Notes under the pieces: generated by a model
Database searches by the model: none
The model's input: only the letters and a program-made list of their open reading frames with translations
What the model was told of the DNA's origin: nothing
Position numbers and translations under genes: made by a program
Assembly: GCA_937901225.1 (NCBI GenBank)
Contig: CALCGX010000033.1
Location: 1-45,042, forward strand
Origin: an uncultured Bacteroidales bacterium
Lineage (GTDB): Bacteria; Bacteroidota; Bacteroidia; Bacteroidales; Paludibacteraceae
Length of the DNA stretch: 45,042 nt
Reading direction: 5' to 3'
Shown here: one piece after another, positions 1 through 7,981 of the stretch
Layout of the letters: every line of letters begins with the position of its first letter
Position numbering within the stretch: position 1 is the stretch's first letter

Positions 1-2
1 TT

Positions 3-986
3 ACATTGCAGCAGTTCAAAGATTCATTTATGACAGAGAAAGGAAACTATCTCAGTGATACCAGTTTATACCGCACACGTGCTACTAAAGATGGTAAAAA
101 CTATCTATTCTCCATTGATACAATATCTAAGTCAGATAAGCCTATCTATATCCGTGGTCGTATTACTACCGATGACTATGCAGGCAATTTCTACAAAGCC
201 ATGTGTATCCAGCAGATAGTAGATGGTGAACAACAAGCACTACGTTTATCTGTAGATCTTGGTTCTGTGGGTGGACTATATCAAATTGGTCAAGAGATTT
301 TGATTCGCGTAGATGGTTTAGCTATTGGTCGCTATGCCAACCAACCACAACTATGTCTGCCTTCATATAATAATAACACATGTGCTCAATATCCAGAGCA
401 AAAAATCGGTTGGGCACCAGGGCGAATTCCAATGGCAGTATTTAATCAACGTACACAATGCATTGGTAAACCAGACGTAAGCAAATTGGTATATGATGAA
501 TACCTAATCACAGAATTTACCAAAGTACTCAATCTTCAAGAAACACGCAATTGGGATGCCAAATTGGTACGCATCAAAGATGTACACTATACTGGTGAAT
601 ACTTTGATACTAAGGGTAAAACATATAATTGCGCTCCTACAGACCCTGAAATTGATGTAAACGCTAATGTATTTGCTCCAACTACTGAAAATATGGGACA
701 TCCTCAAACACGTGTAATTGCAGATGCAGATGGCAACAAAACTGGTGTATCTACGTCTGAGTATGCTAAATTCGCACATTTCTATATTCCTGGTGCAGAT
801 AAAAATGGCGTAGCGAAGTGTGCAAACTACCAAGGTGACATTGTTGGTATCTTAGGTTTTTACAGAGATAATGCCTCATATGATCCAACTTTTAAGGATT
901 GGTCTATTACTATCCGCTCCTTGGATGACTTGATGCTCTACGACGACGAGAACAACCTTTGGCCACGAGTAGAATACCAAAGATAA
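3..986 (+). CDS. DUF5689-type surface protein, 5' truncated by window edge
   Basis: The frame is open to the left edge, and the first in-window start-like codon (TTG at 6) is probably internal, so the N-terminus is missing. The segment around residues 46-110 (pattern PIYIRGRITTDDYAGNFYK, then an LSVDLG strand and GQEILIRVDGLAIGRY) matches the OB-like DUF5689 domain of Bacteroidota lipoproteins. The end reads as a short beta strand followed by a conserved-looking SLDDLMLYDD stretch. Family members are usually exported lipoproteins of unknown function; the signal peptide cannot be seen here. It is followed after 3 nt by a heptad/hairpin repeat and then the CvpA-like gene. GC content is visibly lower than in dnaK. 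Function is unknown beyond the domain name. Confidence 0.7.
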   Translation, partial: TLQQFKDSFMTEKGNYLSDTSLYRTRATKDGKNYLFSIDTISKSDKPIYIRGRITTDDYAGNFYKAMCIQQIVDGEQQALRLSVDLGSVGGLYQIGQEILIRVDGLAIGRYANQPQLCLPSYNNNTCAQYPEQKIGWAPGRIPMAVFNQRTQCIGKPDVSKLVYDEYLITEFTKVLNLQETRNWDAKLVRIKDVHYTGEYFDTKGKTYNCAPTDPEIDVNANVFAPTTENMGHPQTRVIADADGNKTGVSTSEYAKFAHFYIPGADKNGVAKCANYQGDIVGILGFYRDNASYDPTFKDWSITIRSLDDLMLYDDENNLWPRVEYQR

Positions 987-989
987 ATA

Positions 990-1025
990 CTCTAAACACT
1001 AAACATTAGCGCAAGCGTTCACTAA
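990..1025 (+). repeat. Family A heptad/hairpin repeat, copy 1
   Basis: Two 7-bp units (CTCTAAA, CACTAAA) are followed by CATTAGC, a short GC core and GCGTTCACTAA. The same layout recurs at 3873-3914 and, inverted, at 28377-28426. It begins 3 nt after the DUF5689 stop and ends just before the CvpA-like start. Confidence 0.75.
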
Positions 1026-1029
1026 TCAA

Positions 1030-1569
1030 ATGAGTTGGCTTGACATTATCATATTATTACCCCTACTCATCGGCCTCATACGAGGTCTGATGAGAGGGTT
1101 TGTAGTAGAACTAACAGCTATCGTAGCTATTATTCTCGGTTTTGTAGGTACTCGTATTTGGGGTGCGGCATTCGCCATATGGATTAGCAAGCAGTTTGCA
1201 TGGCCAGAGGCAGTTTGTTCGGTAGTAGCTTATGCCCTACTCTTCTTGGGCATTACGCTATTTCTTAATCTCGTAGCAAAACTCATATCACGTCTTTTCA
1301 AAGCCGTTAACCTCGGTTGGCTCAATCGCCTCTTCGGCGCAATCTTTGGGGTTACCAAATGGGCTGCCATCGTACTTTTTATTGTATTGTGTGTACATCG
1401 TTTGGACGACCAGTTCCACTTCTTCAAAGAGGATATCAAGCAGCAATCCACGATTTATAATTATACAACCCCATTATCCGAAAAACTTTGGAAAGCGGTA
1501 AAAGAGCAAGTTACTACTTATTCACTTTCTTTACACCCTTCTAAATCTCAAGAAAAAGAGCAGAAATAA
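1030..1569 (+). CDS. CvpA family membrane protein
   Basis: This 179-residue protein opens with MSWLDIIILLPLLIGLIRGLMRG, the usual CvpA N-terminus (a hydrophobic helix with a Gly-rich GLIRGLMRGF turn). It continues with about four predicted membrane helices, roughly residues 3-21, 27-48, 60-85 and 110-126, and ends in a charged cytoplasmic tail. CvpA was named from colicin V production in E. coli. Its homologues are widespread inner-membrane proteins whose biochemical role is not settled. The stop codon lies inside the loop of a strong terminator. No separate promoter is visible, so it is probably cotranscribed with the DUF5689 gene. Confidence 0.85.
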   Translation: MSWLDIIILLPLLIGLIRGLMRGFVVELTAIVAIILGFVGTRIWGAAFAIWISKQFAWPEAVCSVVAYALLFLGITLFLNLVAKLISRLFKAVNLGWLNRLFGAIFGVTKWAAIVLFIVLCVHRLDDQFHFFKEDIKQQSTIYNYTTPLSEKLWKAVKEQVTTYSLSLHPSKSQEKEQK

Positions 1570-1588
1570 AAAATCTGCTCTTTTTTTT
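1555..1588 (+). terminator. Rho-independent terminator of the CvpA-like gene
   Basis: A perfect 10-bp stem (AAAGAGCAGA / TCTGCTCTTT) with a 9-nt loop is followed by an eight-T run. The CvpA-like stop codon lies in the loop. Confidence 0.9.
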
Positions 1589-1596
1589 GCAAAATA

Positions 1597-1628
1597 TTTG
1601 GTCATATCAAAAAAAAGCAGTACCTTTG
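1597..1628 (+). promoter_or_regulatory. Bacteroidota promoter of tRNA-His
   Basis: TTTG at 1597-1600, a 20-bp spacer and TACCTTTG at 1621-1628 give the Bacteroidota consensus (TTG, N19-21, TAnnTTTG). The tRNA starts 28 nt further on. Confidence 0.85.
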
Positions 1629-1655
1629 CACCCGCTTTCGAGAGAGAGCATACAT

Positions 1656-1729
1656 GGTGGCTATAGCTCAGCTGGCAGAGCATCGGATTGTGGTTCCGAG
1701 TGTCGTGGGTTCGAGCCCCACTAGTCACC
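1656..1729 (+). tRNA. tRNA-His (anticodon GTG)
   Basis: A complete cloverleaf can be folded: acceptor GTGGCTA/TAGTCAC with one G-U pair, D arm GCTC/GAGC, anticodon stem TCGGA/TCCGA around loop TTGTGGT (anticodon GTG), and T arm GTGGG/CCCAC with loop TTCGAGC. The extra G at 1656 faces the discriminator C at 1729, the G-1:C73 identity element specific to tRNA-His. CCA is not encoded. It has its own promoter and terminator. Confidence 0.97.
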
Positions 1730-1730
1730 C

Positions 1731-1765
1731 AAAAAGCGAATAACCATTTGGTCATTCGCTTTTTT
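1731..1765 (+). terminator. Terminator of tRNA-His
   Basis: An 11-bp stem (AAAAAGCGAAT / ATTCGCTTTTT) is extended inward by ACC/GGT across one mismatch and ends in a T run. Confidence 0.88.
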
Positions 1766-1805
1766 GTTTATCACTACGACTTTATCAAAAATTACAATCA
1801 TCTTT

Positions 1806-1843
1806 CTGCCATTTTGGCAGTATATGACAGAAATGTCGTGTCA
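1806..1843 (+). promoter_or_regulatory. Paired inverted repeats upstream of dnaK
   Basis: Two dyads lie 10-48 bp upstream of the sigma-54-like promoter. The first is CTGCCATTTTGGCAG at 1806-1820. The second is GACAGAAATGTC at 1826-1837, which is also part of TGACA-N9-TGTCA at 1825-1843. Their centres are about 18 bp apart, nearly two helical turns, as expected for cooperative binding by a dimeric activator. The binding protein is unknown; an enhancer-binding protein for sigma-54 is an inference. Confidence 0.55.
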
Positions 1844-1852
1844 AAATCACTT

Positions 1853-1867
1853 TGGCACGGCATTTGT
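1853..1867 (+). promoter_or_regulatory. Sigma-54-like (-24/-12) promoter of dnaK
   Basis: TGGCACG, a 4-nt spacer and TTGT match the RpoN consensus TGGCACG-N4-TTGC at all but the last position. The predicted start is near 1879, leaving a leader of about 70 nt. No TAnnTTTG promoter is visible between the tRNA terminator and dnaK, so this is the best promoter candidate. Confidence 0.55.
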
Positions 1868-1881
1868 TTGTAGTAAGGTGA

Positions 1882-1917
1882 CCTTAATGTCCTTAAAGAC
1901 CTTAAAGTCCTTAAAAC
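1882..1917 (+). repeat. Four-unit 9-bp array in the dnaK leader
   Basis: The units CCTTAATGT, CCTTAAAGA, CCTTAAAGT and CCTTAAAAC lie in tandem, beginning just after the predicted sigma-54 start site. Confidence 0.8.
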
Positions 1918-1947
1918 AAGAATATAAACTAAAAAAACTTAAATACA

Positions 1948-3870
1948 ATGGGAAAAATTATTGGTATCGACTTAGGAACAACTAACTCCTGTGTCGCAGT
2001 TATGGAAGGCAATGAGCCTGTAGTTATCACCAACTCTGAGGGTAAACGTACTACCCCTTCAGTAATTGGTTTCGTAGATGGTGGCGAGCGCAAGGTGGGC
2101 GACCCTGCTAAGCGTCAAGCAATCACCAACCCTACCCGTACCGTATATTCAATCAAGCGTTTCATGGGTGAGACCTATGACCGTCTCGCTAACGAGGTTG
2201 CACGCGTACCTTATAAAGTAGTAAAGGGCGACAACAACACCCCACGCGTGGACATCGACGGCCGTCTCTACACCCCACAAGAGATCTCAGCTATCATCCT
2301 CCAAAAAATGAAAAAGACCGCTGAGGATTATCTTGGTCAAGAGGTGACAGAGGCAGTTATCACTGTACCTGCATACTTCAACGATAGCCAACGCCAAGCT
2401 ACCAAAGAGGCTGGCGAGATCGCAGGTCTCAATGTGCGCCGTATCGTCAACGAGCCTACGGCTGCTGCTTTGGCTTATGGTCTCGACAAGAGCGACAAGG
2501 ACATGAAGATCGTAGTATTCGACTGCGGTGGTGGTACACACGACGTATCAGTTCTCGAACTCGGCGATGGCGTATTTGAGGTGAAATCTACCGACGGTGA
2601 TACCCACCTTGGTGGTGATGACTTCGATCACCGCATTATCGACTGGCTCGTACAAGAGTTCAAGAATGACAACGCTGGTGCAGACCTTAGCAAAGACCCT
2701 ATGGCTATGCAACGCCTCAAAGAGGCTGCTGAGAAAGCTAAAATCGAGCTCTCTAACACCACTTCAAGTGAGATCAACCTCCCATACATCATGCCAGTTG
2801 ACGGCGTACCAGCTCACTTGGTGAAGACCCTCACCCGTGCTAAGTTTGAGCAACTCGTGGACGACCTCGTTCAACGCACCATCGCTCCATGCCGCACCGC
2901 TCTCCAAAACGCTGGTCTCTCTGTAGGCGATATCGACGAGATCATCCTCGTAGGTGGTTCAACCCGTATCCCTGCTATCCAAGCAGCAGTAGAGAAATTC
3001 TTCGGCAAAGCTCCATCTAAGGGCGTTAACCCAGACGAGGTAGTAGCTCTTGGCGCAGCTATCCAAGGTGGTGTCTTGACTGGTGATGTGAAGGACGTAT
3101 TGCTCCTCGATGTTACCCCACTCTCACTCGGTATCGAGACTATGGGTGGTGTGATGACCAAGATGATTGAGGCCAACACCACTATCCCTACCAAGAAAGC
3201 TGAGACCTTCACTACAGCCGTTGATAATCAACCATCTGTAGAGATCAAGGTATATCAAGGCGAGCGTCCAATGGCACAACAAAACAAGCTCATCGGTAGC
3301 TTCCACCTCGACGGCATCATGCCAGCACGCCGTGGTGAGCCACAAATCGAAGTGACCTTCGATATCGACGCCAACGGTATCCTCAACGTAACCGCTAAGG
3401 ACAAAGCTACTGGCAAAGAGCAAAAGATCCGCATCGAGGCTTCTAGTGGCTTGAGCGATGCTGAGATCAAGCGCATGAAGGCAGAGGCTGAGGCAAACGC
3501 AGAGGCAGATAAGAAAGAGGCTGAGCGTATTGCTAAGCTCAACCAAGCAGACGCTACTATCTTCCAAACCGAGAAGCAACTCGCTGAGCTCGGCGACAAG
3601 ATCCCTGCTGACAAAAAGGCTCCTATCGAGGAGGCACTCAAGAACCTCAAAGCGGCTTACGAGAAGAAGGATGCTGACGCATGCGAGGCAGCAAACCAAG
3701 CCCTTATGACCGCTTTCCAAGCAGCTAGCGCAGAGATGTACAATGCGCAAGCTCAAGCAGGTCCTCAACCAGGCGCTGACTTCACTAGCGGTGCACAAGG
3801 TGGCACTCAAAACGGTGGCAATAGCAATCAAGGCGCAGCCGAGGACGTGGACTTCGAAGAGGTTAAATAA
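1948..3870 (+). CDS. dnaK: Chaperone DnaK (Hsp70)
   Basis: The full-length 640-residue cytosolic Hsp70 folds and refolds client proteins by ATP-driven cycles with DnaJ and GrpE. It starts MGKIIGIDLGTTNSC with the phosphate-1 loop, carries the second phosphate loop (FDCGGGTHDVSVLE, with Cys and His where E. coli has LGGGTFD) and the adenosine motif (ILVGGSTRIPAIQ). The hydrophobic linker VLLLDVTPLSLGIETMGG lies near residues 385-402, followed by the substrate-binding domain and a lid. The C-terminus is a Gly/Asn/Gln-rich tail ending DVDFEEVK. Neither dnaJ nor grpE is adjacent, so it is a single-gene unit between two terminators. GC content and codon use are those of a highly expressed gene. 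Regulation is probably through the upstream dyads and the sigma-54-like promoter. Confidence 0.98.
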   Translation: MGKIIGIDLGTTNSCVAVMEGNEPVVITNSEGKRTTPSVIGFVDGGERKVGDPAKRQAITNPTRTVYSIKRFMGETYDRLANEVARVPYKVVKGDNNTPRVDIDGRLYTPQEISAIILQKMKKTAEDYLGQEVTEAVITVPAYFNDSQRQATKEAGEIAGLNVRRIVNEPTAAALAYGLDKSDKDMKIVVFDCGGGTHDVSVLELGDGVFEVKSTDGDTHLGGDDFDHRIIDWLVQEFKNDNAGADLSKDPMAMQRLKEAAEKAKIELSNTTSSEINLPYIMPVDGVPAHLVKTLTRAKFEQLVDDLVQRTIAPCRTALQNAGLSVGDIDEIILVGGSTRIPAIQAAVEKFFGKAPSKGVNPDEVVALGAAIQGGVLTGDVKDVLLLDVTPLSLGIETMGGVMTKMIEANTTIPTKKAETFTTAVDNQPSVEIKVYQGERPMAQQNKLIGSFHLDGIMPARRGEPQIEVTFDIDANGILNVTAKDKATGKEQKIRIEASSGLSDAEIKRMKAEAEANAEADKKEAERIAKLNQADATIFQTEKQLAELGDKIPADKKAPIEEALKNLKAAYEKKDADACEAANQALMTAFQAASAEMYNAQAQAGPQPGADFTSGAQGGTQNGGNSNQGAAEDVDFEEVK

Positions 3871-3872
3871 TA

Positions 3873-3914
3873 CTCTAAAACTCTAAATAGTAGCTCGTTA
3901 TGCGAGCGTCCACT
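3873..3914 (+). repeat. Family A heptad/hairpin repeat, copy 2
   Basis: CTCTAAAA and CTCTAAA are followed by TAGTAGCTCG, TTATG and CGAGC (a 5-bp hairpin at 3893-3907), then GTCCACTGAAC. It begins 2 nt after the dnaK stop and has the same order of elements as copies 1 and 3. Confidence 0.75.
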
Positions 3915-3921
3915 GAACAAA

Positions 3922-3963
3922 ACAGAGGGTAGTCAAAATAAGGACTACCTTCTGTTATTTTGT
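3922..3963 (+). terminator. Rho-independent terminator of dnaK
   Basis: A 13-bp stem (ACAGAGGGTAGTC at 3922-3934 with GACTACCTTCTGT at 3943-3955, one G-U pair) is followed by TTATTTTGT. Confidence 0.88.
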
Positions 3964-4144
3964 ACTTAAAATAGGTTTTCTGTAAGTTCTCTTCGGGCTA
4001 CGTGACCACTTCGCGACCACTATAGCACATCTATCGCCTAAATGTGTCCTATCTGTGGGCGAAATTTGGCTAGCAACAAATTCGCATACCACTTAATTAC
4101 TACTCGCCTATTCCCACCATTTTTTGAAAAAAAACTCATTTTGC
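3964..4144. other. Non-coding stretch between the dnaK terminator and the nadE promoter
   Basis: No gene was recognised. It holds a direct repeat of GACCACT (around 4000-4021, separated by TTCGC) and an imperfect 9-bp hairpin (GCGAAATTTG at 4059-4068 with CAAATTCGC at 4077-4085, one bulge) without a T run. The role is unknown. Confidence 0.5.
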
Positions 4145-4175
4145 TTGCATATGTGCGTTTTTTGTTGTAACTTTG
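4145..4175 (+). promoter_or_regulatory. nadE promoter, extended module
   Basis: TTG at 4145-4147, a 20-bp spacer and TAACTTTG at 4168-4175. The spacer contains CATATGTGCG and a T run, and an A-rich tract lies upstream; the same module precedes prfB, the amidase gene and the MATE gene. Confidence 0.85.
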
Positions 4176-4209
4176 TGCGGAATTTTGTGTATATAGGTTT
4201 TTAACTATT

Positions 4210-6168
4210 ATGACAGCAAGTTTTGGATACGTTCGCGTGGCAGCAGCAGTGCCACAAATGCGAGTGGCGAATTGCCAGTACAATGCCAGTGAAATCAAGA
4301 AACAAATCACCGAAGCCGTACAAGAAGGTGTACAAGTGGTTTGTTTCCCTGAACTCAGTATCACTGGATACACCTGTGCGGACTTGTTCTTCACACAGCA
4401 GTTGCAAAAAGATGCACTCAGTGCACTAGAAGATGTGTGCACTTTCACACGCGACCTGCCTATCATCGTGCTCGTAGGTGCACCACTCAAAGTGGACAAC
4501 AACCTCTACAACTGCGCCTTCGTGATGACCGACGGCGAAGTGGTGGGCGTAGTACCCAAAATCAACCTACCCAACACAGGCGAGTTCTACGAAAAACGCT
4601 GGTTCTCCAGCGGACGCGATGTGCTGGAAAACAACGTCAATAGCATCCGCCCCCGCATACCAACCATTGAACTATGGGGCAATGATGTGCCTTTTGGTAT
4701 TGACCTACTGTTTGCTACCAAGGATTATAGTTTTGGTATTGAGATATGCGAAGACCTATGGTCTCCCCTACCCGCCAGCACACAGCTTGCAATACAAGGT
4801 GCGGAGATTATCTTCAACCTCTCCAGTAGCAACTGCGTGACAGGCAAGCATGCCTTTCGTCAGCGCATGATCACGCAGCAGTCAGCACGTGTGCACTGTG
4901 GCTATGTATATACCTCATCAGGCATCGGCGAGTCAACGACAGACATCGTCTTCTCAGGTAGCACATACATCGCCGAGAATGGCGAGATGCTGGAGATAGG
5001 CGAACGTTTCCAGATGGCGAGTAGCATGATTATAACGGAGATTGACGTAGAGCGTTTGCGCATTGATCGTCAACGCAACACCAACTTCACCCATGATAAG
5101 CATGGGCATTATCGCCATATTCAAGTGGCACCTCTCGACGAGGCGATTGGCGAAGAGGCAATAAAGCGTGAGGCGAGAAGCGAGGGCCCATTGCATCGTC
5201 ATTTCACCAAGACACCATTCCTGCCCAAGAAGAAAGATAGCGATGATTACTGCGAGGATGTGCTGAACCTGCAAGCCAACGGACTGCTTCGCCGTTGGCA
5301 ACATACCAAGGCAGAGTCGCTAGTGATTGGTATATCAGGCGGCTTGGACTCAACCTTGGCATTGATTGTGAGCGTGTTAGCAGCTGATAGATTGGGTTAT
5401 AACCGTAGCCAGATCATTGGTGTTACCATGCCTGGCTTTGGCACTAGCGACCGCACCTATAGCAATGCCATACAGATGATGGAAGAGTTGGGCGTGAGCA
5501 TGCATGAGATACCTATCCGTGAGATGGCTACACAACATTTGAGTGACATTAATCATGATATTGATAACCACGATATCACCTACGAGAATGCGCAAGCACG
5601 TATCCGTACTTTGGTGCTGATGAACCTTGCCAACAAGTACAACGGACTGGTAGTCGGCACAGGCGACATGAGCGAGTTGGCACTCGGTTGGGCAACGTAT
5701 TGTGGCGACCATATGTCGATGTACGGTGTGAATGCAGGTGTACCTAAGACGCTCGTACGCTATATGGTACGCTACGCAGCGGAGAACCTCTTTGGCGACC
5801 GCTTGCGCGAGATATTGATGGATGTGATTGACACCCCTGTATCGCCAGAGCTATTGCCTACCGATGAGGATGGCAATATCGCACAGATTACCGAAGATAA
5901 GGTGGGACCATATGAGTTGCACGACTTCTTCATGTACTACTACCTGCGCTATGGTTTTACCCGCGAGAAGATAGCCTACATGGCGAGTCTAGCATTCGAA
6001 GGACAATATACCGAGGAGGTGATCAACCACTGGCTCAACGTATTTATGCGCCGTTTCTTCACGCAGCAATTCAAACGCAGTTGTCTGCCCGATGGACCAA
6101 AAGTGGTGGGCGTGAGTCTATCGCCACGAGGGGATTTGAGAATGCCGAGTGATGTGGCGATAAATTGA
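4210..6168 (+). CDS. nadE: Glutamine-dependent NAD+ synthetase
   Basis: This enzyme makes NAD+ from deamido-NAD+, ATP and glutamine in the cytosol. The 652 residues combine two domains, the usual length for the fused type. Residues 8-290 form a nitrilase-type glutaminase with a Glu/Lys/Cys triad visible at E48 (FPELSITGYT), K117 (VPKINLPN) and C180 (GIEICEDLW). Residues 340-640 form the synthetase, with the PP-loop SGGLDST at 376-382 and GTGDMSELALGW further on. The start at 4210 lies 35 nt below the -7 box. nadA, an earlier enzyme of the same pathway, lies at 29250 on the other strand, so this organism makes NAD de novo. No terminator was seen before dsbD, so the two are probably cotranscribed. 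Confidence 0.97.
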   Translation: MTASFGYVRVAAAVPQMRVANCQYNASEIKKQITEAVQEGVQVVCFPELSITGYTCADLFFTQQLQKDALSALEDVCTFTRDLPIIVLVGAPLKVDNNLYNCAFVMTDGEVVGVVPKINLPNTGEFYEKRWFSSGRDVLENNVNSIRPRIPTIELWGNDVPFGIDLLFATKDYSFGIEICEDLWSPLPASTQLAIQGAEIIFNLSSSNCVTGKHAFRQRMITQQSARVHCGYVYTSSGIGESTTDIVFSGSTYIAENGEMLEIGERFQMASSMIITEIDVERLRIDRQRNTNFTHDKHGHYRHIQVAPLDEAIGEEAIKREARSEGPLHRHFTKTPFLPKKKDSDDYCEDVLNLQANGLLRRWQHTKAESLVIGISGGLDSTLALIVSVLAADRLGYNRSQIIGVTMPGFGTSDRTYSNAIQMMEELGVSMHEIPIREMATQHLSDINHDIDNHDITYENAQARIRTLVLMNLANKYNGLVVGTGDMSELALGWATYCGDHMSMYGVNAGVPKTLVRYMVRYAAENLFGDRLREILMDVIDTPVSPELLPTDEDGNIAQITEDKVGPYELHDFFMYYYLRYGFTREKIAYMASLAFEGQYTEEVINHWLNVFMRRFFTQQFKRSCLPDGPKVVGVSLSPRGDLRMPSDVAIN

Positions 6169-6176
6169 TCATAGTG

Positions 6177-6193
6177 TCCCGACTCCCGATACT
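6177..6193 (+). repeat. Family H heptads after nadE
   Basis: TCCCGAC and TCCCGAT are followed by ACT, beginning 8 nt after the nadE stop. A related triplet of heptads lies after lepB at 19405-19425. Confidence 0.6.
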
Positions 6194-6207
6194 AAAAAAC
6201 AACGAAT

Positions 6208-7977
6208 ATGAAACGTTTAGCGACTATATTATTTGCGGTAATCGCGATAGCATTGACCGCAACGGCACAAATCGTGCAACCTATTAAGTGGACTGGCGCC
6301 GTAGAAGGCGACAGCGTAAAACTGACTGCCACCATTGAGCAAGGATGGCACCTCAACATCATCGAGCTGGGCGACGGATTCTACATGGATGAATACGAAG
6401 GTACGTTCACCGAAACCGTAGCCAAAGCCGACACCATCCGTGTGCGATACAACGCTTGTGACGACAAGATGTGCACCGCTCCTGAGACATGGGAGTTCGT
6501 ATCTAACAGCGACAGCGGTCTAGCTTCTAACAGCGATAGCGGTCTAACAGCCGAAGGCGGTCAATCCATCTGGTGGATATTTGTGATGGGATTGCTTGGC
6601 GGTTTGCTGGCAATCTTTACTCCATGTGTATGGCCAATCATTCCGATGACCGTCAGCTTCTTCATCAAGCGTGGTGGCGCAGCAAAAGGTACTACCAACG
6701 CACAAGTAGTACGCGATGCAATCCTTTATGGATTGAGCATTGTGATTATCTATGTGGGGTTGGGCTTGCTGGTAACACTTATCTTCGGTGCCTCGGCATT
6801 GAATGCACTGAGCACCAACGCGGTGGTAAATATCATCTTCTTCTTGATCTTAGTACTGTTTGCGGCATCATTCTTTGGTGCATTTGAAATCACCTTGCCA
6901 AGTTCCTGGTCCACAGCACTCAACAGCAAATCCAGCAATACCACGGGCTTTCTTAGCATATTGCTGATGGCATTCACATTGGTGATTGTATCTTTCTCTT
7001 GCACAGGTCCAATCATCGGCACCTTACTCGTAGAGGCAGCAGGCAAATCACTCCTTGCCCCTGCAATGGGTATGTTGGGCTTTGCGATTGCGTTGGCATT
7101 GCCATTCTCGCTATTTGCAATGTTCCCATCGGTATTGAAGAAATTGCCTAAGTCTGGAGGTTGGATGAACACCTTCAAAGTCACCCTCGCCTTCCTTGAG
7201 TTGGCATTGGCATTGAAGTTCCTCAGCGTGGCTGACTTGGCATACGGCTGGCATATCTTGGACCGCGAGGTGTTTGTATCACTATGGATTGTGATATTCT
7301 CGCTACTGGGCTGCTACCTATTAGGCTTGATTAGTTTCCCACATGATGATGAAGACCAACGCAAAACCAGCGTACCACGATTGTTCTTATCTATTATTTC
7401 GCTGTCATTTGCGATGTATATGGTACCTGGATTATGGGGTGCACCACTCCGTGCTATCTCTGCATTTGCACCACCTATGACCACCCAAGACTGGGTAATG
7501 ACACCAGGCGCTACAACTGGCAACTATCAATTGTCAACTGTCAACTATAAGACCATGACCAACCACGGAGGACAAATCACCTTCACCGACTACGAAGAGG
7601 GTATGGCATTTGCGAAGGAGAATAACATGCCAGTGTTCTTGGACTTCAACGGCTTTGGCTGTGTCAACTGCCGTAAGATGGAGGCAGCTGTGCTGAGCAA
7701 ACCAGAGGTGGCAGAGCATATGCACAAGTATGTATTGATTTCACTCATCGTAGATGATAAAACGAAGTTGGAAGAGCCAATCACCGTAGAAGAGAACGGC
7801 AAGGCTGTCACCTTGAAGACAATCGGCGACAAGTGGAGCCACATGCAACGCGCTCACTATCAATCCAATGCGCAACCATACTACGTGCAACTCGATGCAG
7901 ATGGCAACCGTATCGTGGAAGGCAGCTACGCCTACGATGAAGATATCGAAAAATTCCTCAATTGGCTGAAATACTGA
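6208..7977 (+). CDS. dsbD: Thiol:disulfide interchange protein DsbD
   Basis: An inner-membrane reductant conduit that passes electrons from cytosolic thioredoxin to periplasmic thiol proteins. There is a signal peptide at residues 1-21. The N-terminal DsbD-alpha-like domain (22-98) carries a Cys pair, C84 and C89. About eight membrane helices follow, with the transmembrane cysteines at C140 (FTPCVWPIIP) and C265 (SFSCTGPIIG). The C-terminal thioredoxin-like domain has the CVNC motif at 485-488. Thus all three relay pairs are present and it should be functional. Two linkers are built from dispersed repeats. Residues 99-118 (SNSDSGLASNSDSGL) come from a family B repeat, and residues 436-447 (NYQLSTVNY) come from five family C heptads; both are periplasmic joints between domains. 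Length is 589 residues. Confidence 0.93.
   Translation: MKRLATILFAVIAIALTATAQIVQPIKWTGAVEGDSVKLTATIEQGWHLNIIELGDGFYMDEYEGTFTETVAKADTIRVRYNACDDKMCTAPETWEFVSNSDSGLASNSDSGLTAEGGQSIWWIFVMGLLGGLLAIFTPCVWPIIPMTVSFFIKRGGAAKGTTNAQVVRDAILYGLSIVIIYVGLGLLVTLIFGASALNALSTNAVVNIIFFLILVLFAASFFGAFEITLPSSWSTALNSKSSNTTGFLSILLMAFTLVIVSFSCTGPIIGTLLVEAAGKSLLAPAMGMLGFAIALALPFSLFAMFPSVLKKLPKSGGWMNTFKVTLAFLELALALKFLSVADLAYGWHILDREVFVSLWIVIFSLLGCYLLGLISFPHDDEDQRKTSVPRLFLSIISLSFAMYMVPGLWGAPLRAISAFAPPMTTQDWVMTPGATTGNYQLSTVNYKTMTNHGGQITFTDYEEGMAFAKENNMPVFLDFNGFGCVNCRKMEAAVLSKPEVAEHMHKYVLISLIVDDKTKLEEPITVEENGKAVTLKTIGDKWSHMQRAHYQSNAQPYYVQLDADGNRIVEGSYAYDEDIEKFLNWLKY
6502..6562 (+). repeat. Family B repeat inserted in frame in dsbD
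   Basis: Two copies of a unit TCTAACAGCGAYAGCGGTCT lie in tandem, followed by AACAGCCGAAGGCGGTC. The second unit plus the tail matches, inverted, the spacer before rlmD (26190-26236) over about 38 bp with few differences. It encodes the linker between the DsbD-alpha and membrane domains. Confidence 0.8.
7514..7548 (+). repeat. Family C heptad array in dsbD (5 units)
   Basis: Units in order: CAACTGG, CAACTAT, CAATTGT, CAACTGT, CAACTAT. The array is read in frame as a QLSTVNY-type heptapeptide in the linker before the thioredoxin domain. Confidence 0.9.
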
Positions 7978-7981
7978 TTGA

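Noticed and set aside
3124..3831. Long antisense open frame (235 codons) in dnaK
   Set aside because: It mirrors the strong codon bias of dnaK on the other strand, with no promoter, no recognisable domain and Leu/Ser-rich composition typical of a shadow frame.
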